Below are positions 44,220 to 52,568 of a stretch of 64,000 nt of DNA, piece by piece. Location of the stretch: positions 806,001-870,000 of the forward strand of contig NZ_CP120367.1 of the NCBI RefSeq assembly GCF_029892045.1. Reading direction: 5' to 3'. The translations under genes and the position numbers were made by a program. This stretch comes from Sinorhizobium numidicum. Its GTDB lineage: Bacteria; Pseudomonadota; Alphaproteobacteria; Rhizobiales; Rhizobiaceae. Positions within the stretch are counted from its first letter, which is position 1, and the number at the start of each line of letters is the position of its first letter. The notes beneath the pieces were generated by a model that saw nothing but the letters and a program-made list of their open reading frames with translations, was not told the DNA's origin and ran no database searches.

Positions 44220-45716
44220 ATGAACGCCGTTTTCGCGCGCACCACCTTTCATGACGCCTTGAAGCACTTGAACGATCGGCAACTGCTGCGGGAGCTCGCC
44301 TATAGCGGCGGCCGCTGGATCGCTGGAGGTGACAGCAAGAGCCTGGAAGTGCGAGACCCGGCAACCGGCGCGACGCTCGCTTTCGTTGCTGCGCTCGATG
44401 CCGCCCAGACATCGCAAGCGATCGACGCTGCGGAAAAGGCGTTCAGATCCTGGCGCGACATGCTCCCGCAAGCGCGCGCTGCGATCCTGCGCAAGTGGCA
44501 CGACCTGATGCTCGCGGCCCGCGAGGACCTTGCCCTCCTGATGACGCTGGAACAGGGTAAGCCACTCGCCGAGTCGCGCGGCGAGATCGATTACGCGGCC
44601 TCTTTCATCGAGTGGTATGCGGAGGAAGGCAAACGTCTCAACGCCGAAAGCGTGACGAGCCATCTCGCCGGTGCAGAAATGATCGTCCGCCGTGAGGCGC
44701 TCGGCGTCGTCGGCGTCGTCACACCCTGGAACTTTCCCTCCGCAATGATCACGCGCAAGGCGGCGGCAGCGCTTGCCGCCGGCTGCACTGTGGTTGCGCA
44801 CCCCTCCTCCGAGACGCCGCTCTCTGCCCTCGCCTTGGCTGAACTCGGTGAACGCGCCGGCCTTCCGGCCGGTGTCTTCAACGTCGTCACCGGCAATGCC
44901 GCGACGATCGTCGGGCGGATGAGCGAGGATGCCCGCGTGCGCGCCATGAGCTTCACTGGGTCAACTGAAATCGGCAAGCTGATTGCGGGCCAATGTGCTC
45001 CGACGATGAAACGGCTGGTCATGGAGCTCGGCGGTCATGCGCCGCTGATCGTCTTTGCTGATGCCAATGTGGAGAAGGCGGCGGATATTGCAATTGCCGC
45101 GAAGTTTGCGACCTCCGGACAGGACTGCCTTGCCGCCAACCGCATCTATGTCGAGCGGCCGATCCTCAAATCCTTCAACGAGGCTTTCGCCGCGCGCATT
45201 GCTCGCCTGCAGGTGGCCTCCGGGCTTGAGCCAGGCACGGATATCGGCCCGCTGATGCACGCGCGCGCCGTCGCCAAGGTCGAGGAGCAGATAGCAGACG
45301 CTTTGAAGCGGGGCGCGAATCTTCTGGCCGGCGGAAAGCGTCATCCTGCAGGGCCGCTGTTCTTCACGCCGACACTGTTGAGCGATGTGCCGGATGACGC
45401 ACTGATCATGCGCGAGGAGACATTCGGCCCGGTCGCTGCCGTCACCGCCTTCGACAGCGAGGCAGAAGTGATCGCCCGAGCCAACGATACCGCATATGGG
45501 CTTGTTGCCTATGTCGTTACGGAAAACGGGGGCCGCCAGATGCGGCTTGCCCGGGCCCTCGAATACGGAATGGTCGCGATCAACCGGGTGAAGATCACCG
45601 GCGGACCGATACCGTTCGGCGGATGGAAGCAATCCGGACTCGGTCGCGAGGGCTCCCGGCACGGCATGGAGGCCTTCACCGAACTCAAATATCTCTGCAT
45701 CGACACCGCCGCCTGA
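44220..45716 (+). CDS. doeC: Aspartate-semialdehyde dehydrogenase of ectoine catabolism (DoeC; SSADH-type ALDH)
   Basis: A 498-residue NAD(P)-dependent aldehyde dehydrogenase. Cofactor motifs: GVVTPWNFPSAMITRKAAAA and SFTGSTEIGKLI; the general-base Glu in MELGGHAPLIVFADAN; the catalytic Cys in TSGQDCLAANRIYVE. It resembles succinate-semialdehyde dehydrogenases, but next to doeD it should oxidise L-aspartate semialdehyde to aspartate. ATG 44220 follows GAGGAGATCCGAG; 25 bases separate it from doeD. Confidence 0.9.
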   Translation: MNAVFARTTFHDALKHLNDRQLLRELAYSGGRWIAGGDSKSLEVRDPATGATLAFVAALDAAQTSQAIDAAEKAFRSWRDMLPQARAAILRKWHDLMLAAREDLALLMTLEQGKPLAESRGEIDYAASFIEWYAEEGKRLNAESVTSHLAGAEMIVRREALGVVGVVTPWNFPSAMITRKAAAALAAGCTVVAHPSSETPLSALALAELGERAGLPAGVFNVVTGNAATIVGRMSEDARVRAMSFTGSTEIGKLIAGQCAPTMKRLVMELGGHAPLIVFADANVEKAADIAIAAKFATSGQDCLAANRIYVERPILKSFNEAFAARIARLQVASGLEPGTDIGPLMHARAVAKVEEQIADALKRGANLLAGGKRHPAGPLFFTPTLLSDVPDDALIMREETFGPVAAVTAFDSEAEVIARANDTAYGLVAYVVTENGGRQMRLARALEYGMVAINRVKITGGPIPFGGWKQSGLGREGSRHGMEAFTELKYLCIDTAA

Positions 45717-45741
45717 CCCTGATTTGACGAAAGGAAAGACC

Positions 45742-47118
45742 ATGCTCGAAAGAAGCAACGAACTCACCGCCTGGGATCGCGATCACTTCTTCCATCCGTC
45801 CACCCACATGGGGACGCACGCGCGCGGCGAGACCCCGACCCGCGTCATCGGCGGCGGCGAAGGCGTTTACATCACTGACATTGCAGGAAAGCGGAGCCTT
45901 GATGCCTTCGCGGGTCTCTACTGCGTCAATGTCGGCTACGGCCGCCAGAAGATCGCCGAGGCGATCGCAGAGCAGGCAAAGAATCTTGCGTATTATCATG
46001 CCTATGTCGGCCACGGCACGGAGGCATCCATTCGGCTTTCAAAGATGATCATCGAGCGGGCGCCTCAGGGCATGTCCCGCGTTTATTTCGGGCTTTCCGG
46101 TTCAGATGCCAACGAAACCAACATCAAGCTGATCTGGTATTACAACAATATCCTCGGCCGGCCGGAGAAGAAGAAGATCATCTCGCGCTGGCGGGGCTAT
46201 CACGGCTCGGGCGTGATGACCGGCTCATTGACCGGCCTGCAGCTCTTCCACAATGCCTTCGACCTGCCGCGCGCGCCGATCCTGCATACGGAAGCGCCCT
46301 ATTATTTCCGCCGTCCCGACCGCTCGATGAGCGAAGAGCAGTTCTCCCAATATTGCGCTGACAAACTGGAGGAGATGATCGTCGCCGAGGGACCGGATAC
46401 GATCGCCGCCTTCATCGGCGAGCCGATTCTTGGCACCGGTGGCATCGTGCCGCCTCCGAAGGGCTACTGGCAGAAGATTCAGGCGGTGCTCGAAAAATAC
46501 GATATCCTGCTCGTCGCTGACGAGGTCGTGACCGGCTTCGGCCGTCTTGGGAGCATGTTCGGCTCCGATCATTACGGCATCAAGCCGGATCTCATCACCA
46601 TCGCAAAGGGACTGACCTCGGCCTATGCGCCGCTTTCCGGAACGATCGTGTCGGACAAGGTCTGGGAGGTGCTGGTGCGGGGTTCCGACGAGCTTGGTCC
46701 GATCGGGCATGGCTGGACCTATTCCGCACACCCGATCTGTGCCGCGGCCGGCATCGCCAATCTCGAGCTGATCGACGAACTCGGTATCGTAGAGAATGCC
46801 GGTTCGACGGGTACCTATTTCCGGACGGAACTGCAAAGGGCCGTCGGCGATCATCGCAACGTCGGCGAGGTGCGTGGCGACGGATTGATGGCGGCGATCG
46901 AATTCGTGGAGGATCGCGACGATCGCAAGTTCTTCGATCCCGCCCGAAAAATCGGGCCGCAAGTGGCGACGGCGCTTGCCGAGCGCGGTGTCATCGGCCG
47001 CGCCATGCCGCAGGGCGATATTCTAGGCTTCGCTCCGCCGCTATGTCTGACACGGGAGGAGGCCGATATCGTTGTAAAAGCCGCAGCCGACGCGGTCCAG
47101 TTCGTACTCGGCCGCTGA
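45742..47118 (+). CDS. doeD: Diaminobutyrate transaminase of ectoine catabolism (DoeD)
   Basis: A 458-residue class III aminotransferase. Key motifs: VYFGLSGSDANETNIKLIWY (PLP phosphate side), AFIGEPILGTGGIVPPPKGY, LLVADEVVTGFGRLGSMFGS (Asp contacting the PLP ring nitrogen) and the Lys Schiff base in LITIAKGLTSAYAPLSG. It would move an amino group of L-2,4-diaminobutyrate to give aspartate semialdehyde. GAAAGGAAAGACC precedes ATG 45742. Confidence 0.9.
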   Translation: MLERSNELTAWDRDHFFHPSTHMGTHARGETPTRVIGGGEGVYITDIAGKRSLDAFAGLYCVNVGYGRQKIAEAIAEQAKNLAYYHAYVGHGTEASIRLSKMIIERAPQGMSRVYFGLSGSDANETNIKLIWYYNNILGRPEKKKIISRWRGYHGSGVMTGSLTGLQLFHNAFDLPRAPILHTEAPYYFRRPDRSMSEEQFSQYCADKLEEMIVAEGPDTIAAFIGEPILGTGGIVPPPKGYWQKIQAVLEKYDILLVADEVVTGFGRLGSMFGSDHYGIKPDLITIAKGLTSAYAPLSGTIVSDKVWEVLVRGSDELGPIGHGWTYSAHPICAAAGIANLELIDELGIVENAGSTGTYFRTELQRAVGDHRNVGEVRGDGLMAAIEFVEDRDDRKFFDPARKIGPQVATALAERGVIGRAMPQGDILGFAPPLCLTREEADIVVKAAADAVQFVLGR

Positions 47119-47129
47119 GGAGAACGCAC

Positions 47130-48203
47130 ATGATGCATTCTGTTCCGAAGACCATGGCCGCCGTCCAATTGACGGGACATGGCGGACTGGACAAGCTTGT
47201 CTATCGCCGGGACGTCGCCGTGCCGGTTCCCGAGGCAGGCGAGGTCCTGATCAGGGTTACCGCCTGCGGCATGAACAACACCGATGTCTGGGTGCGCCAA
47301 GGCGCCTATGGGACGGAGGATGATCCGTCCGCTGTCTCGACCTGGCGGCGGCAGGGCAACACGCTCACGTTCCCGCGAATTCAGGGCACCGACGCCGTCG
47401 GACACGTCGTGGCTGTCGGTGACGGGGTCGACGAGGCCCGCATAGGCGAGCGCGTCATGGTCGATTTCTCGATCTACAACCGCGACGACGACAGTTTGGC
47501 CGACATCGACTACATGGGCCATGGCCGCGACGGCGGCTATGCCGAATACATGGCATTGCCCGCCGAGAACGCTCATGTGGTCGCAACCGACCTCACGGAT
47601 ATCGAGCTCGCGACCTTCTGCTGCGCCTACTTGACTGGCGAACGCATGCTGGAAAGAGCGAGGCTTTCGGCTGGCGAGCGAATTCTCGTCACCGGCGCAT
47701 CCGGCGGCGTAGGTTCCGCGATCATTCAGCTCGCCCGCGCCCGCGGCGCCATTCCGATTGCCGTAGCGGGTCCCGGCAAGGAAGCCGCCATGCTCGATAT
47801 AGGCGCCGAGGCCGTCGTTACGCGCGGTCGTGGCGATCTCGCTAAGGCCGTGCATGAGGCGGTGAGAGGTCAACCGATCGATGTAGTTGCCGATCTCGTA
47901 GGTGGTCCTCTTTTCAACGATCTCTTGAAGATCCTCCGCCCGGAGGGCCGCTACACCACCGCAGGGGCTATCGCCGGTCCTGTCGTGCAGCTCGATCTCA
48001 GGACGATGTATCTGAAGCAATTGGAGCTGCACGGATCAAGCCAGGGCAGCCGCGCCGATTTCCGGCGGCTGGTGCGATATATCGAGGAGAAAAAGATCCG
48101 CCCACTTGTTGGCGGCGTCTATCCCTTGTCGGAATTCCATCGGGCACAGACGGATTTCATGGCGAAGAACTTCGTCGGCAAGCTCGTGGTCATGCCGGAC
48201 TGA
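47130..48203 (+). CDS. MDR-family (zinc-type alcohol dehydrogenase/quinone reductase-like) oxidoreductase
   Basis: A 357-residue medium-chain dehydrogenase/reductase. The N-terminal GroES-like domain has GEVLIRVTACGMNNTDVWVR and FPRIQGTDAVGHVVAVGDGV; the NADPH-binding motif is VTGASGGVGSAIIQLARARG. The typical catalytic Cys-His zinc pair is not conserved (N-T-D instead), so it is probably a zinc-free reductase. GAGGAGAACGCAC precedes tandem ATGs at 47130. It is 11 bases after doeD and thus in the same operon. A role in ectoine or a related aldehyde/ketone step is inferred only from position. Confidence 0.85.
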   Translation: MMHSVPKTMAAVQLTGHGGLDKLVYRRDVAVPVPEAGEVLIRVTACGMNNTDVWVRQGAYGTEDDPSAVSTWRRQGNTLTFPRIQGTDAVGHVVAVGDGVDEARIGERVMVDFSIYNRDDDSLADIDYMGHGRDGGYAEYMALPAENAHVVATDLTDIELATFCCAYLTGERMLERARLSAGERILVTGASGGVGSAIIQLARARGAIPIAVAGPGKEAAMLDIGAEAVVTRGRGDLAKAVHEAVRGQPIDVVADLVGGPLFNDLLKILRPEGRYTTAGAIAGPVVQLDLRTMYLKQLELHGSSQGSRADFRRLVRYIEEKKIRPLVGGVYPLSEFHRAQTDFMAKNFVGKLVVMPD

Positions 48204-48410
48204 CGGTTTATCGCTCCCGGCTGCTCGTGCTTGCGCAGTTCACGTTGCTTCGTTGAACGGTATTCCCGTGCAGCGAAGCGTCCGTCTGCCAGATTTTCCT
48301 ATCTGGCGCGAAACCGTGATAGCGACTTCAGCTCCGCTCCGTATCCGGACGGTGAACCAACAGGGCGGGCACACGTTTCTATCGCGAGATAGTATGCGCG
48401 CTACAAGCTT

Positions 48411-49340
48411 ATGGTGGACAACAACCATCGGTCTGCTCGCCGGGAGGAAGAAGCGCCTGGTGCTTCGGCCGCCTTTCCGTATGACCGGATGACGATCGAG
48501 CGCTTTCGAGAGGCTTTTCCACGCGCGAGATGGAGTGACGAGCGCAAGAGCTGGTTCGTCCCGGGCAAGACCGCCGCTCGCAGAATCGAACGCTGGCTGG
48601 CGCAAGAGGCCGAACGGCTAGATGTGCATGGCGACCTCAAGGGCCGCGACGCCTATGCGTTCGATCCGATCACAAGTCCCTACCTCGAGATCGGCGAGGA
48701 CCTGCGCGTTCGCACACCCTATTCGAAGAGGGTTATCGAAGAGCTGCGTGCCGTCCCCTTCGCCCATTGGGACGAGGAATTACGGGTTTGGCACGTGCCG
48801 TTTCGGTCCTATGAGGAGTTGCGCCGCCGTTGGAATAAGATCGAAGAGGCAGCTCGACGCAGCGAGCCTGAAGAGAGGCGAAGACGGCGCGAGGCGGAGA
48901 AGAACTCCGAAGCGCAGAAGGCCGCCCGGGCGCGTTCTGCCGAGCGCCGCCGCCATCGCTATCCGCTGCTCGCCGAAACACTGCCGCCGATAGATCGCCC
49001 CGTATCGACGGAGCGATACGGCATCGTCGTCTTCATCGACATTTCAGGTGAAGTGGCCGAATCCTCGGCGCTTGAGGCCTTCTACCCGCATACGATCCAT
49101 GGGCTTGACTATGTGTGGGGGAGCTGGCGGCCAGCTACCCTGTCGGAGCTTGTCGCAACTTGGCCCGCACGCCGCGAACCAAACCCCTTGGAACGCTCGC
49201 GGGGTTGGTGGCAGCCGACGCTCCCTGAGCTCAGGGTGGCGCGACGCAGCGCGGTCGCTGGAGCGTCGCAAAAGAAGGCGCAACGCGTCCAATTACGGGA
49301 TGACGGGCCGCGAAATCCGGAAATGATCGCGGCAGCTTGA
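48411..49340 (+). CDS. Uncharacterised protein with two HARP-like motifs
   Basis: A 309-residue soluble protein. Two related N-terminal segments, IERFREAFPRARWSDERKSW (then FVPGKTAARRIERWL) and VIEELRAVPFAHWDEELRVW (then HVPFRSYEELRRRW), share the pattern hydrophobic helix, xxW/YDxxxKxW, xFP/VP, xxYxxLxxxW, as in HARP domains of SMARCAL1-type annealing helicases. An Arg/Glu-rich coiled-coil linker follows, then a domain with YGIVVFIDISGEVAESSALE and YVWGSWRPATLSELVATWPA. There is no helicase motif. The start could also be ATG 48489. The domain call is tentative. Confidence 0.65.
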   Translation: MVDNNHRSARREEEAPGASAAFPYDRMTIERFREAFPRARWSDERKSWFVPGKTAARRIERWLAQEAERLDVHGDLKGRDAYAFDPITSPYLEIGEDLRVRTPYSKRVIEELRAVPFAHWDEELRVWHVPFRSYEELRRRWNKIEEAARRSEPEERRRRREAEKNSEAQKAARARSAERRRHRYPLLAETLPPIDRPVSTERYGIVVFIDISGEVAESSALEAFYPHTIHGLDYVWGSWRPATLSELVATWPARREPNPLERSRGWWQPTLPELRVARRSAVAGASQKKAQRVQLRDDGPRNPEMIAAA

Positions 49341-49518
49341 CCTCCGGCGCGTTGAAGACCTGCCGCTGCGAGACCGAATTCTCGCATAGGCAATTCAAAA
49401 CGTTTATAAAGTTCGAAATAGCATCTCCCGGGAACGTCCGGGCGCCCGGAGCGTTTCCGATTGGTAGTGTTGAGGTGGCGAGTTGGAGTTTCCGGGAATG
49501 AGACCTGGAGTAACGGCC

Positions 49519-49731
49519 ATGGAACAGACGAACGCGCGCAGATTGGCAGAGGAATATCTACGTCTCGGCGGCCATCGCCGGGTAGCGATCGACGATAATC
49601 AGGTATCCATCAGAAGCTGGGAGCCGGAGCCAGCGGAAGCCGAGGCGTTCTGGAAGAGGAACGTGGAGCCGCTTGCCCCCGAGAGGCAGCGCGAGGTGGA
49701 GCTATTTTTGCCGACGATCAATCGCGCATGA
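49519..49731 (+). CDS. Small hypothetical protein, 70 residues
   Basis: Starts MEQTNARRLAEEYLRLGGHR; GGAGTAACGGCC lies before ATG 49519. The rest, EPAEAEAFWKRNVEPLAPER then VELFLPTI, is helical and charged. It lies just ahead of the amidohydrolase gene and may belong to the same transcript. No family recognised. Confidence 0.6.
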   Translation: MEQTNARRLAEEYLRLGGHRRVAIDDNQVSIRSWEPEPAEAEAFWKRNVEPLAPERQREVELFLPTINRA

Positions 49732-49836
49732 GGAAAAGCCGTAAATCTTGCATGGTCGACCGTACCTGGACCAGCAGTGGTGAAAGCCTCAGCGCGGATG
49801 CGGCGCGGCATTGCAGGGCGGTGGAACCGATGGGAT

Positions 49837-50667
49837 ATGAACGTATCGTTTGATCCGAACGTGGTTTTGAGCCTGCCTGTCGCCGGCGAATGGTGGACGC
49901 AGCACCGCGGTGATTCGCCCGTCGTCGCCACCGCGATCCATAACGGTCACGCGGCGCGGGACGAGGTGAAGAACCTGCTTGCCCTCTCCGACGAAGAGCG
50001 GCTGCGAGAGGAAGATCCATTCACCGAGTTCATCATTCGCGACGTTCCGAACCGGATCGTCGTTCATCGATCCCGATTTGAGGTCGACATCAATCGACCG
50101 CGCAGCGGAGCCATCTACGTGCGGCCGGAACAGGCCTGGGGACTGAACGTCTGGGCCGCCGACCTGCCCCCGGACGTGATCGAAGCCTCGCTTGCTATGC
50201 ATAACGAGTATTATGCGATGCTGACATCGTTTCTCGCGGGGATCGAGCGGTGTCACGGACGCTTCGTGGTTCTCGACGTGCACAGCTACAACCACAGGCG
50301 CGCCGGCCTTGAGGCAGAGCCGACTACTGCTGCAGAAGCGCCCGATATCAATATCGGTACATTCTCGATGGACCGCCGAAGATGGGCGCCCGTCCTGGAC
50401 AGCTTCATCGAGGCGCTTCGCTCCTTCGATTTCCCCGGTGGACCGCTCGATGTGCGCGAAAACATCGCCTTTCAGGGACGCGGCGAACAGGTCCGCTTCA
50501 TCCATGAACGCTTTCCGAAGACCGGCTGCGCGATCGCAGTCGAATTCAAGAAATTCTTCATGGACGAATGGACGGGCGAACCGCACATCGAAGCCCTTGC
50601 AGCCCTCAGAAATCTGATTTTATTGACGCTGCCGGCGCTGGTCGAGGCTTTGGGAGCGCAGCGATGA
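49837..50667 (+). CDS. N-formylglutamate amidohydrolase family protein
   Basis: A 276-residue zinc hydrolase. Likely metal and active-site motifs are AIHNGHAARDE (His35/His38), FEVDINRPRS (Asp84 to Arg87) and VVLDVHSYNHRR (Asp147/His149), matching the HxG, DxNR and DxHS pattern of the family. Members release formate from N-formylglutamate or cut similar N-acyl amides. There is no histidine-degradation gene nearby; instead the stop overlaps the QEGLA peptidase start (ATGA) and an ATP-grasp ligase follows, so the substrate is probably a special peptide or amide. ATG 49837 was chosen; a start at 49777 is less likely. Confidence 0.85.
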   Translation: MNVSFDPNVVLSLPVAGEWWTQHRGDSPVVATAIHNGHAARDEVKNLLALSDEERLREEDPFTEFIIRDVPNRIVVHRSRFEVDINRPRSGAIYVRPEQAWGLNVWAADLPPDVIEASLAMHNEYYAMLTSFLAGIERCHGRFVVLDVHSYNHRRAGLEAEPTTAAEAPDINIGTFSMDRRRWAPVLDSFIEALRSFDFPGGPLDVRENIAFQGRGEQVRFIHERFPKTGCAIAVEFKKFFMDEWTGEPHIEALAALRNLILLTLPALVEALGAQR

Positions 50668-52559
50668 AGCCGGCGAGCGCAGTCGCTTTTGCAGACGCGA
50701 GCCCGGATTGGCTGCCAGAGGTCTTGACGGCGATCGAAGAAGGCAAAGCCGTGCGAAAGGAGCTCGCAAACGGCGGGCGCCTCCATATCGATCGGGAGCT
50801 TCCCTTTATCTGCATTCACATTTCCAGCGACACGGGAGGGGCGGTCGCCCGCGAAATCGCTCAGGCGAATGCCTCCTATCTCATCGGGCCTGACGCGGCC
50901 ACGGCCATTCCCATCGTGATTGCGGTCGGTAGGCTGCTGAGCCGTCGCCTCGGGGCATTCATGGTCCTCGAAATGGGTGAACTCGCCCGGGACGAACTTC
51001 TGACGGACAAGGCCCCCCACCTGCCGCCCTTCAAGATCGAAGTCACCGCCAGCGGGGAACCGGAGATCCGTGCCGCTGCGCGGGCGTTCGTCAACGCGGC
51101 CGAAGCGGTAAAGGGCAAGTTCCGGACGCCGCGCGTCGAATTCCGCGAATGGGCGGATAGTCCGCCAACCGACGTCGGAACGCTGGAGGTGCCCTTCCCT
51201 TACATGGCCGTGAGGTTTGCGCCGATCTACCGGCAGCGCGACTCCGGCGGAATCTATCCTGAGATACGCGAGCGCCTAATCGCCAGTATGTTCGATGCCG
51301 GCCTGCAAGCCTTCGCTGCCTTCGTCACGGCTACGGAAAGCATGTCGATTACGACGCATCGTGCGCTTGGAAGGAAGGCCTTCATCGATGCCGTGGTGCG
51401 CACCGATCGAAGCATCGATGAGGTGGCGTCGACCTTTGATTTTCTTCTGGCTGTCACGCCGATAAACGCCGACGCTGCCTGGAGCGAATTTGCTGCGGGC
51501 GATTATGAGCGTGCGCCGCGGTTTCTCTACCGGCCTTTGACGCTGCAGGTGGAGGCCGCGAAGAGAAAGCTCTTCTCGATCCCCTTCGAGCACCTCGAGG
51601 ATCCCGTCCTCTATCATCTCTATCGTGAAAAGCAGCAAGAACTCGATCTGCAGCTCTCGATGCTTTCCGCCCGTGATACCGCAAAGTTCATCGAATTCGG
51701 CCGCGCCCTCTACGGACCCGTCGAGTCGGGGCTGATGCACACGGCAGACGACATTCTGGCGCGTAGCAGCGATGGCGCAGGAGAAGCAGAAACCGACGCG
51801 CGGCTCACCGAACGGCGTGCGGACTGCTATTTCGTCGAGAAACAGGCACGCGAGATGGTTGCCGAATATGGGCGGCGTTACGCCGGATTCGAGGCTTGCG
51901 TGGAGGTGCGCGACGACCTCCCCGCAGGGTTGCTAGTGTCGGGACAGCGGCTGTTGGTCGCCCGAAGCACGGTCATGGAGGCAGATCGGGTCGAAGCGAT
52001 TTTAAGCCATGAAGTCGGCGTCCATCTTTTAACCTATTTCAACGGATCGGCCCAAGGCTTACGTCTTTTTCGTTCGGGTCTCGCGGGATACGAAGGCATG
52101 CAGGAGGGACTGGCGGTCTTTGCGGAATATTTGTCCGGCGGCATGACGGGCGAGCGATTGCGTCTCATTGCCGCCCGCGTGGTAGCCTGTGCTGCCATGC
52201 TCGACGGTGCGTCGTTGCCGGAAGCCTACCGTCTCCTGGTGCATGATCATGGCTTCCTGAAATCGGATGCCTTCAATGTGGTCCTGCGGGTCTATCGCGG
52301 CGGCGGCCTCGTCAAGGATGCGATTTACCTGCGCGGGCTACTTCAACTCCTCGAGCACCTGGCAGACGGCGGGGCGCTGGAGCCCTTCTGGATGGGGAAA
52401 ATCGCCGCCTCCCATTTCGCAGTCATGCAGGAGCTGAACGCCCGCGGTCTGCTTGGTGGGCCGGCGGTGCGCCCTATATTTCTAGACTATCCGGAAGCGC
52501 CATCGCGGCTTGCCAGAGCGCATGCGGGAATGTCGCCGCTCGACATGCTGCAACCATAG
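50664..52559 (+). CDS. DUF1704/QEGLA-motif metallopeptidase-like protein
   Basis: A 631-residue protein annotated in databases as a flavohemoglobin expression-modulating QEGLA motif protein. It has a zinc-peptidase HExxxH at His449 (ILSHEVGVHLLTYFNG) and the QEGLA motif at about residue 480 (GYEGMQEGLAVFAEYL). Eukaryotic relatives in the DUF1704 group include the tubulin tyrosine carboxypeptidase MATCAP. The N-terminal ~230 residues contain IGPDAATAIPIVIAVGRLLS and VPFPYMAVRFAPIYRQRDSG. It probably cuts a C-terminal or isopeptide-linked residue. It is coupled to the amidohydrolase upstream and lies nine bases before the ATP-grasp gene. Confidence 0.85.
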   Translation: MKPASAVAFADASPDWLPEVLTAIEEGKAVRKELANGGRLHIDRELPFICIHISSDTGGAVAREIAQANASYLIGPDAATAIPIVIAVGRLLSRRLGAFMVLEMGELARDELLTDKAPHLPPFKIEVTASGEPEIRAAARAFVNAAEAVKGKFRTPRVEFREWADSPPTDVGTLEVPFPYMAVRFAPIYRQRDSGGIYPEIRERLIASMFDAGLQAFAAFVTATESMSITTHRALGRKAFIDAVVRTDRSIDEVASTFDFLLAVTPINADAAWSEFAAGDYERAPRFLYRPLTLQVEAAKRKLFSIPFEHLEDPVLYHLYREKQQELDLQLSMLSARDTAKFIEFGRALYGPVESGLMHTADDILARSSDGAGEAETDARLTERRADCYFVEKQAREMVAEYGRRYAGFEACVEVRDDLPAGLLVSGQRLLVARSTVMEADRVEAILSHEVGVHLLTYFNGSAQGLRLFRSGLAGYEGMQEGLAVFAEYLSGGMTGERLRLIAARVVACAAMLDGASLPEAYRLLVHDHGFLKSDAFNVVLRVYRGGGLVKDAIYLRGLLQLLEHLADGGALEPFWMGKIAASHFAVMQELNARGLLGGPAVRPIFLDYPEAPSRLARAHAGMSPLDMLQP

Positions 52560-52568
52560 GAGCCGCAA

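Noticed and set aside
46851..48032. A 393-codon minus-strand frame opposite doeD and the MDR gene
   Set aside because: Both plus-strand genes are unambiguous enzymes with ribosome sites; the long frame is a by-product of GC-rich codon use.
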